Source: Aradus depressus
Taxonomy: Eukaryota > Arthropoda > Insecta > Hemiptera > Aradidae
DNA length: 64,000 bases
NCBI GenBank assembly: GCA_963662175.1
Contig: OY759224.1
Coordinates: 32,931,489-32,995,488, forward strand
Direction of reading: 5' to 3'
The notes beneath the pieces are model-generated. The model had not been told where the DNA came from and ran no database searches. It saw only the letters and a program-made list of their open reading frames with translations. A program made the position numbers and the translations under genes. Positions 51,030-61,880 of this stretch are shown here, in pieces. The number at the start of each line of letters is the position of its first letter. The first letter of the stretch is position 1.

Positions 51030-51190
51030 TGTTTTCTTATACCAACCCCTTTTGTACAGGTCCCTCCCCCTCTCAAATCCATTTATTGGGTATATGAATT
51101 TCAAGTGTTGGCGTCAGCGGATTTCTTTGTTTCATTGTTCAGCGTAATTCTGAAAATGACTTATATAATAATTGTCATTTTCAACGTTCT
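51030..51190 (+). repeat. Dispersed repeat X, copy 3
   Basis: CCATTTATTGGGTATATGAA, GTTGGCGTCAGCGGAT, AATTCTGAAAATGACTT. Confidence 0.55.
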
Positions 51191-52230
51191 GTTATGGCCA
51201 AATCAGATCATATTTAATTTTTTATTTATTTTTATCCTTTTTAATTGAAAAAACAAAAAAAAAAACAATTCAATAATAAAAGTCAAATAAAACCAACCCC
51301 CGTCGTTCTGGTTCTCCCCTTTGTCCTCCTTACCCGAACATACTCGCTCCGGCTTTATAGCACTACAATTAGTCTTACGGCAAAATATTTAAAAAAAAAA
51401 AAAATAATAAAAGAGTATATAATAATTTGTTGCTATGTGTTACAATTTAAACACTAATTAGAAATATTTTCTACCGATACATACTGATCATTCTTTGGGC
51501 GCAATAATTTTGATTGTATATTCCTATCTCAAATATGAGAGCAAATTAATGTTTGGAAATTTATTAAGGAAAATATTTGGTAGGAAAAACAGTTTTCAAG
51601 TAAATCAAGCAAACGTATAAAAAAATGACTTTAAGAAGTCTATATATATGGTGACAGGGAATAAAGTTGTTAAGTCGTAAAATGGCCAAAATGAGTTAAG
51701 TGTACCGTGATCATCTCCCAAGCCATCCCCGCACTGTGAAGAAGTTGGGAGCTCAGAACTCTAATACTTTCGGAATTATAAAGATGTGGGTTTCTTGGTA
51801 TCTCGTAAAATTGTGTATTAAATCAACTTAATCTACTTCTTTGAGGAATCATTCACGAGATAACTGCATTTAACCATTTATTCACTACGGCAGACTATTC
51901 CAAGTGAAGAGAGTTTTGGGTTAAATCAAATTCACGAGTATTTCAAAAAATATGGTTAATAATTAGGTAAGTGATGGGGAATGGTTAGTTAACTAAGGGA
52001 AAATCCAATAAAGGATTAACAATATTCATTTTCATTCACTCCTATAGATTTAGAAGGTATATGATTAATAATGATGCAGACATAATTTATTTATTCCAAA
52101 AACTGGATTTACACGATTAATGCAAAAGTAAAAAAGTGCTGCCCTGAAAAGTTACGAATTTAGACTTACCAATTTATTCCCCGTGACCAGAGTTATACAT
52201 ATATCTCATAAACCGGACAGCCTTCGAAAA
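51191..52230. other. No recognised feature
   Basis: About 1 kb without a matched repeat, ORF above 70 codons or transposon end. Possibly the least repetitive part of the window. Confidence 0.45.
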
Positions 52231-52232
52231 AC

Positions 52233-52640
52233 TGCATTTAATAATAATAATAGTAATACATTTATTTCCGTTAAACCAATACATGGTAATAGGATACGTC
52301 AAAAGAATTTATACATTAAGATAGCTTATAGATTAGATTTATAACTGCTTGAGTTATACACACATCTATGATTAGTAATAACAACAAAACCATTAAAAAA
52401 AGTAAAATGAAATTAATAAAAACTGAACAAATAAATACTTAAAAATATATAATTATATAAAAAAATTAATACAAGATACGTTTATAGTAAGTAGAGACAT
52501 TTTTCAATTTAATAAAAATAAAGATAACTATTTTTCAAAAAAAACTCTTCGGAAGTGTCTTTATCCAACGATGTTTCGGGACATTCTTACGTCCCATCAT
52601 CAGGTCCCAATGTGCGAGATATAGAAAAAAAAGAAAAAAA
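52233..52640 (-). repeat. TTA-tailed retroelement 3' end, inverted copy
   Basis: Reverse of 34470-34900: starts AATAATAATAGTAATACATT and TTTCCGTTAAACC, ends with the hammerhead-like motif and CCCAATGTGCGAGATATAG. Confidence 0.75.
52573..52603 (-). ncRNA. Hammerhead-ribozyme-like core, best copy
   Basis: On the minus strand: CTGATGA, one extra T, stem GGGACGT / ATGTCCC (7 bp including one G-T pair) with loop AAGA, then GAAAC. All invariant core bases CUGANGA and GAAA are present. Flanking stems I and III are not evident in this isolated copy, so activity may need a tandem or dimeric context. Confidence 0.5.
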
Positions 52641-52644
52641 AAAG

Positions 52645-52980
52645 GAATTTTTGACAGTTTTTGAGTATTTATGATTAAAAAAATACATAATGGATTCAAA
52701 TATAAAATTTCATGACGATACATTTATTAAAACGATTTATAGAGCTCCGACCATCCATCGGCCGATTTGGCTGAAATTCAATAGTTGTTGTTGTTCTTAT
52801 GGGTTTGTGTACAAACTTTGGAAGTTATCGTGTTTATGACACAGCCAGACAGAAAATTGTTTTTTTTTAAATTTTTGTAACTAGTGGGTTGGAAAACATA
52901 ATTTTCCTCTGTAAACTCAATATGGAATTTGTGACCGGTTACATAACTTCCTCTATACTCTTTTTAGCTGTGGAAATAGA
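52645..52980 (+). repeat. HP repeat, near full 3' half
   Basis: Modules, then GACCGGTTACATAACTTCCT and CTATACTCTTTTTAGCTG. Confidence 0.75.
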
Positions 52981-52984
52981 ATAA

Positions 52985-53440
52985 GAAGAAAATGTAGATT
53001 TAAAATGGATTTATGCCGGATCCTTTAATTATTTACAACTGGTTTCAACTTGAAAATTCTTTCGTTAATTTCTTAAGTTTCTTTTTTAATTAGAGAATTT
53101 ACTTTTTTTAATTATTTTTTTTACCTCATACACACCTCATGCACTTTAAATATCAACTTTTTGTAATTAAAATAATTTTAATTAATTATTAATCTCAACT
53201 ATTGGGAAGTGGAATTGAGGGAGGCTGACGGTATTGAGTCTTGAAGTGGTCTCTAGTTAAGTACAGATAATGGATTGCTAATCCCATTAGGAGGTCGCAA
53301 GATCAGTTACCAATTATCCTCAAGGATCGGGGTGAGATCAAGCCATCTACTGCAGACTTCGTCAGTGGCGTAGACAAAACATTGTTTGCTTCGGGAGGGG
53401 GGGGGGGGGGGAGGGGGGAAGGGCGAAGGCAGGACCACCA
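52985..53440. other. No recognised feature
   Basis: AT-rich, ending at a G tract (53395-53412). Confidence 0.4.
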
Positions 53441-53444
53441 GTTA

Positions 53445-54165
53445 TTTACTTTCCTCAGCTATACGAAGTAACGGGGAAGTTATGTAATGGATCAAAAATT
53501 CGATGCGGAGTTTTCAACGAAATTTCTGACCTCTAAATTCCAAATATGAAAAAAAAAAACATTCTGTCTGTGTGTCTGTGAACACGGTAACTCCCGATCG
53601 ATACGAAATTGTACATGCTTATCCAGAGAACCCTCTGCTGACAACATCTATTGATTTTTAGCCAAATCAGCCAAATTAAAAGGGGGGATTTAGGAGGAGG
53701 TTTAACAGAAAAACACTAATATCTGCCGTTTTAATGAATGTATTTAAACGAAATTTCATGTGTATTTACAAAGACCTATAAGGATGGTACCTATTACTTT
53801 TCAGCGGAATCAGAGAAGGGAGCTGGACACAAATACCCCTGCCAATGTAATGAATGAATCGACACAACATTTAGTAAGAAGATTCAATTTTTACAAGGAT
53901 ACAATTTTATATGTGTGACCAAAACCTCATAAGGTAAACACCTATCGATTTTCAGCCATATCGGTCAAAGGGGAGGGGGCTTAACTCAAAAACTCTAATA
54001 ACTGCCGTTGTAATGAATGTATGATATAAAATTTCATATGGGAATTCCAAAAACCATAAGAACGACACTTATTAATTTTCAGCGGAATCGGCTCAAGGGA
54101 AGCAGGATTAGAGGGAGCTCAACTTAAAAAACCTAATAACTACCGATGTAAGGAAGGGATTGGGA
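53445..54165 (-). repeat. HP repeat, longest copy, four modules
   Basis: Begins with the tail hairpin CAGCTATACGAAGTAACGGG, then the module (ATGAATGTATTTAAACGAAA; AATGAATGAATCGACACAAC; TAATGAATGTATGATATAAA; ACCGATGTAAGGAAGGG) about four times at intervals of about 130-190 bp. Shows that copies differ mainly in module number. Confidence 0.8.
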
Positions 54166-54381
54166 TCAGGTTTAGTTTATAATTAAAGTTGAATATGTAT
54201 TTTAGTTATATATGTGGGAGAGTATAGATGAAGGGGTATTTGACTCTTAGAGAACCTGCTCAAAGTTGTGTCTAAGTGCAGAGAAAAGGGATATGATTAG
54301 GAGAAGTTAGAATACCACAACTTTGAGGAGAAGGAGGAAGTTGACAAGAGAAACTCATATGAAAGGGAGGTGAGCGACCTG

Positions 54382-54990
54382 AGAACTTAAAGTAGAGTAG
54401 AACTATGAAGAGATGGCAGATGGGAGGGGAAATGGGAGAGGAAATGGGAGGGGTGGGAGAACTCTCCTCCTCTCTTCAGGCAGAGGCTTCCACAAGAGTC
54501 GAAAAAATAGAGAACTTAAAGTAGAGTAGAACTATGAAGAGATGGCAGATGGGAGGGGAAATGGGAGGGGTGGGAGGGTCTCTCCTCCTCTCTTCAGGCA
54601 GAGGCTTCCACAAGAGTCGAAAAAATAGAGAACTTAAAGTAGAGTAGAACTATGAAGAGATGGCAGATGGGAGGGGAAATGGGAGGGGAGGGAGGGTCTC
54701 TCCTCCTCTCTCCAGGCCGAGGCTTCCACAAGAGTCGAAAAAATAGAGAACTTAAAGTAGAGTAGAACTATGAAGAGATGGCAGATGGGAGGGGAAATGG
54801 GAGGGGAGGGAGGGTCTCTCCTCCTCTCTTCAGGCAGAGGCTTCCACAAGAGTCGAAAAAATAGAGAACTTAAAGTAGAGTAGAACTATGAAGAGATGGC
54901 AGATGGGAGGGGAAATGGGAGGGGAGGGAGGGTCTCTCCTCCTCTCTTCAGGCAGAGGCTCCCACAGGAGTCAAAAAAATATTCATAATT
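54382..54990 (+). repeat. 118-bp minisatellite, five units
   Basis: AGAACTTAAAGTAGAGTAGA starts at 54382, 54511, 54629, 54747 and 54865: spacing 129 (with a GAGGAAATGGGA insertion) then 118 three times. Units are nearly identical, purine-rich at GGGAGGGGAAATGGGAGGGG. The 71-codon antisense ORF is a product of the repeat. Confidence 0.93.
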
Positions 54991-55034
54991 GGTATCTACA
55001 TCTTCGATACAATAGTTGCGGCTTTTTATTATTA

Positions 55035-55230
55035 AGAACAAAAAAAGTCGGTTCATCAGACGGCAATGCTATTTTCTCAGCACGAATTAATCAATAAAGT
55101 TTCCGCGCCCCCTTTAAAACCATTTGACCATTTTGGGCAAAAAAATATATTTGACACACAGGGACTTCTGAATCCTCATACTAAATTTCGTAATATTCAC
55201 TATATTGACAATTATTAGGGTTTTTGGGTT
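55035..55230 (+). repeat. HP repeat, 5' part
   Basis: GTCGGTTCATCAGACGGCAA, CACGAATTAATCAATAAAG, ACTTCTGAATCCTCATACTA. Confidence 0.65.
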
Positions 55231-55770
55231 GACGCTATCCTCATTGAAAATGAATAATCGATCCCAATATGGTTATATAGTCAGTGTTCCATAGTGAAGA
55301 TTTAGTGAAATCGTGTTCTCAAAAAGACTTTTTGCAAAAGCACGTTTTATTTTTTTGCATTTCGAGACTCTCGTTTCTCAAAAAGTGAAACTTGAATAAT
55401 GAGGAGGATTTGGATAACATTTTTAAATTTTTTCTTCAGGATCTTATTATAGTTGGTATGGTGTAACACACATCCACTCTAGTCATTTTCTCAAAGTTTG
55501 AGTCAGACGACAGAACATTCAATTTTAACAATTATTCTGAAAAATTTATGAAATTAGGAAAGTAAATTTTAACCTACTTGCAGGGTAAAAAATAATAAAA
55601 CATTCTGGGAACGTCACTTTGAGGGTGAGCAACTTTGGTTGGGATGTCTAGAGAGCCTAACTTGTGGAAGTTACACCGCTGACCTCAACTCAAAGGGTAG
55701 GTCAATCTTGGCAACTTTGACTAATACTATGCGGCTCTATGGGACCTCATCTTCAAGCAGCCAAATGTCA
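55231..55770. other. No recognised feature
   Basis: No repeat match; the ORF entering the minisatellite at 55639 is not conserved. Confidence 0.4.
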
Positions 55771-55775
55771 AACTA

Positions 55776-55862
55776 CTACCCCAAACTACCAACTACTACT
55801 ACAAACTACCAACTACTACACCAAACTACAAACTACTACCCCAAACTACCAACTACTAGTTA
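55776..55862 (+). repeat. CTACCAACTACTAC minisatellite, block 1
   Basis: About five units of CCAAACTACCAACTACTAC (19 bp and shortened forms). Same unit as 56202-56657. Confidence 0.85.
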
Positions 55863-56200
55863 CATAAACATGGTGTTACCATGGCAATTGGCGACTAGGC
55901 AAGGTTGGACCAGAAAACATTATTAACATTTTATTTAGACTCAGTAAATTCAAATCAGATTAGTATACTTTTTTTAAAATATATTTATTAGATTCATTTA
56001 AGTAAATATATTTAATTATTTTTTGTTTAATTAATTTCAAGCATTTTAATATTAACATTTTGAGATTTCATTTCATTTTATTTTATTAACAATCATTTTT
56101 TATTATCAATGTATCCCATATTACCATTTAGCATATCCCTTCTGTGGATAAATCATTTTATTTTTTTTATTTAACTTATCAACAATAACTTCTTTTATTA
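55863..56200. other. AT-rich spacer between minisatellite blocks
   Basis: No feature seen. Separates two arrays of the same unit. Confidence 0.5.
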
Positions 56201-56201
56201 C

Positions 56202-56657
56202 AACCCCAAACTACCAACTATTACCCCAAACTACCAACTATTACCCCAAACTACCAACTCTACCCCAAACTACCAACTATTACCCCAAACTACCAACTCT
56301 ACCCGAGCTACCAACTATTACCCCAAACTACCAACTCTACCCCAAACTACCAACTACTACCCCAAACTACCAACTCTACCCCAAGCTACCAACTACTACC
56401 CCAAACTACCAACTCTACCCCAAACTACCAACTATTACCCCAAACTACCAACTATTACCCCAAACTACCAACTCTACCCCAAACTACCAACTATTACCCC
56501 AAACTACCAACTCTACCCGAGCTACCAACTATTACCCCAAACTACCAACTCTACCCCAAACTACCAACTATTACCCCAAACTACCAACTCTACCCCAAGC
56601 TACCAACTACTACCCCAAACTACCAACTCTACCCCAAGCTACCAACTACTACCCCAA
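56202..56657 (+). repeat. CTACCAACT 19/20-bp minisatellite, block 2
   Basis: About 23 units, mixing CTACCAACTATTACCCCAAA (20 bp) and CTACCAACTCTACCCCAAA (19 bp), largely alternating, plus a rarer CCGAG variant recurring as part of a longer block. This indicates a higher-order period of about 39 bp. Confidence 0.93.
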
Positions 56658-56659
56658 AT

Positions 56660-56990
56660 CTAATATTAAATTAGTGTAAATATTCCAGTTTCTTTGAAGA
56701 TAAATTGGCCACTTTGATGAAAGTTACGACTGTCGAACGATCCGCCAAAATGCCCGTTCATATCATAACAGCTAAGGGTGAGCCATGATCGGTGTATATT
56801 ACAGGAAAACAATGAGTCTGGACTCGAACTCCAAACTCAGAAGTAATCCTGACACCTGTATTCCCTAAACTACATCAGAAAATGGACCGACGGAGGATCA
56901 ACATTTTATTGTTTCGGAGTTTTGTAACAATAACAATATAATTAATAACCGCAAGTAGATCCAGGACATTTGTGAATGTTTATTTATAAA
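56660..56990. other. No recognised feature
   Basis: Unique-looking. Confidence 0.4.
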
Positions 56991-56999
56991 AAAAAAGTC

Positions 57000-57110
57000 G
57001 GTGAATCACCGACTATGTACTTCCCCAGCACGAAATAATCAATTAAGTTTCCACTCTCCCTCTAAAGCCAATTCATCGTTTGGGCTAAAACTCAATAATT
57101 TAACAAAGAC
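57000..57110 (+). repeat. HP repeat, 5' end
   Basis: GTCGGTGAATCACCGACTAT with the head palindrome intact, then GTACTTCCCCAGCACG. Confidence 0.8.
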
Positions 57111-57114
57111 AGTA

Positions 57115-57940
57115 AATATGTAGTGGGGATGTAGGTATTGAATATCAATATAATATGTAAGTTGAAGTACATTATTCATTAACAATGAATGATCTTAGTT
57201 TCAGAGCGCTGATTAAATAATGAAAAATATTTGAGATATCATTTTTATTGTGAACCAGGAGTAAAAAAGTAGATCGGACAGGATATTAACAGGTGGTATA
57301 CGTCTAACAATTCGTTTTTATTGCAGATTGTACAAAGTTCGAAAAAACAGACATCAAACACTCGTTAATAGAGTTCCCTAGATGATTTTGGACCTACAGA
57401 ACGCTAAAAATGTACCACATCGCACTGTAGGTTTAGAGGGAGAGCGATGCCTAGAACCAAACTAATTAACATAACATAAAACTTACAAATAAGGAAGTCA
57501 TAGAAAGTGAAACTTTTGAATGAGCCAATGTTACAAGTTCGAGCTCTCAATTTAGACGAAACAAGAACTTTACAAGTTATACTTTGTGAAGAGGAAATTA
57601 GGAAAATGATTGGAAGGATATGACGACGGCCAAAACTTTCATGGCATTTATACTAAATACTCAAGTTCAAGAACATTTTAATGGCGTTCTTGAAGCTCTT
57701 CAGTGAGCTATACTTTCTTTTGAAAAGCTTAATAAAGAAGTTCTCGAGCTTATTTTCTGCTAAGTTTTCTTGCTGATGCGGCTTGGTGTCCCCTGTACAA
57801 AAAGTTTTTATTATGCAAAGAAAAAAATATATACAGAAGAAAAAATGTCTGAGATGTGTTAGAGTGGTCTGCCTATAATGGAAGATGTCATTATCATATC
57901 AGCGGGAAGAAAAATAAATGATAAAATGTAATATTTTTTT
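57115..57940. other. No recognised feature
   Basis: No repeat or ORF recognised; may include upstream parts of the decayed LINE that follows. Confidence 0.35.
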
Positions 57941-57949
57941 TTTTACTTC

Positions 57950-58510
57950 CTCAGCATTGCGGAAGCGAAACTTATCTTGGGGCGAACAGCCAGGGTGTCG
58001 ACAGGACAGAATGGCAAAAGAAGAACGATTGTTGACCAACCATGGAAGGCACTGAGAGATCAGGTATCTAATAGCAGACCATACGGTAAGAAAATGTCTC
58101 TTTATAATAAGTCTTGGTCCCAATTCGTTCTGCAAGATATGTGAAGTGATGGAGGAAACGACGCTATCTCATTCATGTTCCAATTACCAGAATGGGCACT
58201 GCGGAAGGGAAACTTATCTTGCGGCGAACAGCCAGGGTGTCGATAGGACAGGATGGCAAAAGAAGAACAACACATCTTGACCAACCCCCGACGACATTGA
58301 ACAATTGGATCGTGTACCTAATAGAACATCACTCGGTACGAGGACATCTCTTGAAAAAATGTTTTGTACCGGATACTGCAGAAGATGTGAAAGAGAAGAC
58401 CACGCTACACTTCCTGGGCGAATGAGAAGATTATTCATACCCTCGATGGAGAATATTCGAGGAGGCGTTCCTTAACTCAGATGAGCTTGGAAAGGATTCT
58501 GCGCGTTATT
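57950..58510 (+). pseudogene. LINE 3' end with partial tandem duplication
   Basis: Two Cys-His patches on the plus strand: FCKICEVMEETTLSHSCSN (about 58125-58185), and, across a frameshift, HHSVRGHLLKK with YCRRCEREDHATL (about 58320-58410). They resemble the C-x2-C-x7-8-H-x4-C segment at the end of R1/I-type LINE ORF2 proteins. A direct repeat of about 85 bp (57957-58045 and 58199-58285; shared CGAACAGCCAGGGTGTCGA) precedes each, so the end was duplicated in tandem. Many stops; not functional. The minus-strand ORFs here are shadows. Confidence 0.6.
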
Positions 58511-58589
58511 GTAAGGTAGGAAAATAGGTTATTAAATACTAGCGAGGGGCTGTTATATGGGCCTTTAGGCTTTAGATAACATCGGTGCA

Positions 58590-58965
58590 AAATTCACCCC
58601 TCGTTATACGATGTATAGGAGAAGTTTTATAATAGTGGAATTTCATGATATTCAATCCACTGAATCAAAAAAAAAAATCGTGTCTATCTGTGTATCTGTG
58701 AACACATTTACTCCCGAAAAAACGAATATGACAAAAATTGTGTATGCATCTAGGACCCAATGAAGACGACACCTGTTGATTTAGTGTGAAATCGACAGAA
58801 AGATGGGAGGGAGTTGAACGGAGCGGGGCCCAACTCAAAAACCATAATAGCTCTCGATATAATGAATGTATCGATACAAAATCGAGTATGAAAGTTCAAA
58901 AGTCTCTGAGTAAAACACCTATTGATTTTTAGCTATATCGGTCAATTGGTTTACAGGGAGTGCGG
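58590..58965 (-). repeat. HP repeat, two modules
   Basis: TTATACGATGTATAGGAGAA, GTGAACACATTTACTCCCG, AATGAATGTATCGATACAAA. Confidence 0.7.
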
Positions 58966-59027
58966 AAACTTTAGTTTACTGTTGGAAAAACATTTCCGGA
59001 GAACTTCAATCTGTCCTGAATACACAG

Positions 59028-59510
59028 TTTCCCAGCTATATGAAGTGTAAAAGAAGTTAGTTAATCGGTGAGTTTTCACCGAAATTTGAAGAGAGAAAAA
59101 CAAATTTCAGTCTATCTGTATGGGTATTATATTAATCTCATGCCCGGGTTATAGCTATGAGGTTATATCGCCTACTACCAGAACGCTCTTTCGTCTGCTC
59201 TGGTGGACATGAGCTCGACTCTACTGAATGTATGTATCGACAAGTTATTATATTTATGTATTCAGAATGATATAAGAACGACACATTGATTTTGAGCCAA
59301 ATCGACCCAAGGAAAGGGGGGATTGGGGGTGGTTCAACACAAGAACACTCATAACTGCCGTTGTAATGAATGTATCCACACAAAATTTTATATGAAGATT
59401 CAGAAGATTAGATGTAAGGGAACTATTGATTTTTAGCTCAAACGATCCATTGATTTTGGTGGGAGAGCAAAAACTTACTTGATTAATATTGTTCTGGGGA
59501 AGTATTGAGG
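59028..59510 (-). repeat. HP repeat, split by a SINE tail
   Basis: CCCAGCTATATGAAGTGTAA start, modules at 59225-59400, head remnant GATTAATATTGTTCTGGGGA. A SINE tail fragment interrupts at 59140-59225. Confidence 0.75.
59140..59225 (-). repeat. SINE tail fragment
   Basis: TCATGCCCGGGTTATAGCTA, GCCTACTACCAGAACGCTC, GTGGACATGAGCTCGACTC. Confidence 0.8.
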
Positions 59511-59955
59511 TTAGAACGATTTGAGGTCAGGTTAGAGACAATACCTGGTCTCTTCTATTGTACTCCATGTTTAGACATTGACAGACAGTCTGTTATCTAG
59601 GTATCTACTAACACTGAAGCAACAGACTGCAGCCCTCAAGATAATAGATACACGATGATCATTCTATTTCAGCTGGGAGGAGGAAACTTTACATTGATGG
59701 GGAGGAGAGGGGCGGTGAGGGGAGGGGAGGGGAGGAAAGGGAGCAAAAGGGAAGTTTCTACCCCATGGAGCCTCCAACTTTAGTTACCATTGATTCTACA
59801 TTGAGAGAAGGTCGGGGTGAGGGGGGGGGGATGTTAACTAATTGGTACTGTACATAAATATAAATGTTAACTTCTAACTGAAAAAGTTTTGTTTAAAGTT
59901 TCATAATTAACATTATCTCATGTATTTATGGAGGGTTGAATGGATTCGAAAAAAC
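59511..59955. other. No recognised feature
   Basis: Contains a GGGGAGGGGAGGGGAGG purine run (59715-59740). Confidence 0.45.
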
Positions 59956-59959
59956 CCAC

Positions 59960-60172
59960 GCCCTTAGTTTATTTTAACTGGGAGGTAAAATAAACTTAAG
60001 CACACCGTCCTTTGGATGGGACGTTACGCGATGGTCTCGAGCCTGTACGATGTCATTTACTCGTTAGGATTTAGGACTCCAATAGTAGAGTCGGGCTCAT
60101 GTCCAGCATAGTGACGAAAGAGCGTTCTGGTAGTAGGCGATATGACCTTGTAGTTAAAGCCCGGCCATTCAT
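59960..60172 (+). repeat. SINE, headless
   Basis: CCCTTAGTTTATTTTAACTG, core CCTTTGGATGGGACGTTACG, tail GTAGTTAAAGCCCGGCCA. Confidence 0.85.
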
Positions 60173-60274
60173 TCGAAATCTTCGTTATATAAACGAAAGT
60201 CTGAAATATACTTTTTTTTTCTTTATTACTATAGTGTAAGGAAGTTTTTTTTTTTTTTTTTCGTTGGTAGAAAT

Positions 60275-60600
60275 CATTCATGAGCGGTACTGAGACCCTC
60301 GCCCATACCCCGCCGAGGATAGAATCCAGCCGTCTAGAAATATGTAGGGCATCCTACTGGGGTGGAAATTGGTTTAGGGTGGAGTTAGTTCCTTGAAATA
60401 GGGGAGGAATTGGGACACCTACTACTTTGCTTTGGTCCCAGCAGCAGAATCTGCCAGGGACTGGCTTCCAGTGCTGGTGCCAGTAACCACAGTCTGTAGG
60501 AATCCAACCTCGGTTAGTGGTGCCGGTTGGAGGCAACCACCCCCGTAGTACCACAGTGAGAACAACCCGCCACAGGCTCAACAATGGAATGTAAAGAAGT
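60275..60600. other. GC-rich unassigned island
   Basis: Markedly GC-richer than its surroundings (GGGACTGGCTTCCAGTGCTG, AACCACCCCCGTAGTACC). Possibly a retroelement UTR; no motif proves it. Confidence 0.4.
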
Positions 60601-60682
60601 ATTGGTATTGTTATCGATGTTTCAAAGGGTTTTCACGTTTCAACGTCACCTGAAAACGTTTCGTCAATTTTCGAATACGTTT

Positions 60683-60885
60683 TGACAAATGCCCAATGCT
60701 CATATTTTCGACCGAACTGAAAAATGTCCAATGCTCATATTTTCGACCGAACTGACAAATGCCCAATGCTCATATTTTCGACCGGGCCGACAAAAGTTCA
60801 ATGCTCATATTTTCGACCTAACTGACAAATGCCCAATGCTCATATTTTCGACCGGGCCGACAAATGCCCAATGCTCATATTTTTA
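60683..60885 (+). repeat. 35-bp minisatellite, six units
   Basis: AATGCTCATATTTTCGACC starts at 60695, 60730, 60765, 60800, 60835 and 60870, exactly 35 bp apart. CCGAACTGA and CCGGGCCGA variants are mixed. The 87-codon ORF runs through all three frames of the unit. Confidence 0.93.
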
Positions 60886-61064
60886 CAGAACGCCCAAAAA
60901 CGGCCCTCATATTTGTTTTTTTCTCTGGACTGCATTTACATACATAAAATGAATCCAATAACTCAGTTTTTGCTTCACATTTGACTATATACATTTTTAA
61001 TCTGAATAATGATAAATGAATAAAACAAAACAAGTAACAGTGGAGACAATAAATGAAAAAGTCT

Positions 61065-61278
61065 TTGGGTGAACCACCGCCTATGTACTTCCCCAGCGCA
61101 AATTAATAAATTATGTTTTCGCTCTCCCTCCAAAGCCTATCGACCGTTTGGTTGTGTCGATACATTCATTACATCGGCAGGAGTATTTGTGTCGAGCCTC
61201 CTGCTCTGGTTCTCCCTTCCCTTCGAGTGATTCAGCTGAAAAATAATAGGTGTCATTCTTATAAAGCTTTGCATATGC
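61065..61278 (+). repeat. HP repeat, 5' part
   Basis: GTGAACCACCGCCTATGTAC to GCTGAAAAATAATAGGTGTC. It is interrupted by a pogo-like end and resumes at about 61450. Confidence 0.75.
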
Positions 61279-61445
61279 AGTAGAACCTCTTTAAGTCGAA
61301 CCTCGATAAGTCGAAAACCTCCAAAACTCGAAAAAAAAGTTTCGTTCCTTTCCCTTCAAGCCTCAAAACCTCCATTACTCGAAATCTCAACCCTCTATTA
61401 GTCGAAATAATCAGTGAGTCCCTACAAGCCATTTTGGTACATATT
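61279..61445 (+). mobile_element. Pogo/Tigger-like fragment in HP repeat
   Basis: CAGTAGAACCTCTTTAAGTC, GAACCTCGATAAGTCGAAAA, then further CTCGAAA and AGTCGAAA subterminal motifs. Start and composition match pogo-type ends; the right terminus is not identifiable. Confidence 0.6.
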
Positions 61446-61575
61446 TTCCCTCACAAACACAGACATTTTTTTTTTAATTTTTGGAATCAGGAAAACATGA
61501 AATTTTGTTGAAAAATCTTAATCGAATTTCTGACCGATTACATAACTTCCCCTATACTTAGGTGGGGATGTAAAA
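61446..61575 (+). repeat. HP repeat, 3' part
   Basis: CAGGAAAACATGAAATTTTG, TTCTGACCGATTACATAACT, CTATACTTAGGTGGGGA. Confidence 0.75.
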
Positions 61576-61614
61576 TATGTTCTATGTGATGCTGTCGCTA
61601 ATAACCACATCACA

Positions 61615-61880
61615 GCCGGTGAATCACCGCCCCACTCCATCAAAGTTTCTACGCTCCCTCTAAACTGTCTCCCTCTTTGACTATCCCTAAGTGCCCAATT
61701 TACCGATTTGATTGTAAATCTTACTCAGGGACTTCTGAATCATATTAGAGTTTTTGTGTTGAGCCCCAACTTTCCTTTAATCGATTTGGCTGAAAATTGA
61801 TATATGTCGTCCTTACGAGGTTTCATTACTACTCCCCTAATCTATAGAGAGATCATGTTCACAATCGTATAGCTGGCAAA
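61615..61880 (+). repeat. HP repeat, diverged
   Basis: GCCGGTGAATCACCGCCCCA head, GACTTCTGAATCATATTAGA, GATTTGGCTGAAAATTGATA. Confidence 0.65.

Noticed and set aside
54634..54849. Repetitive proline-rich ORF
   Set aside because: Pure by-product of the 118-bp minisatellite; one unit change breaks it.
56202..56657. CRISPR-like regular array
   Set aside because: Units abut with no unique spacers; it is a minisatellite in a eukaryotic sequence.
60683..60885. CRISPR-like 35-bp periodicity
   Set aside because: Direct head-to-tail repeats without spacers.
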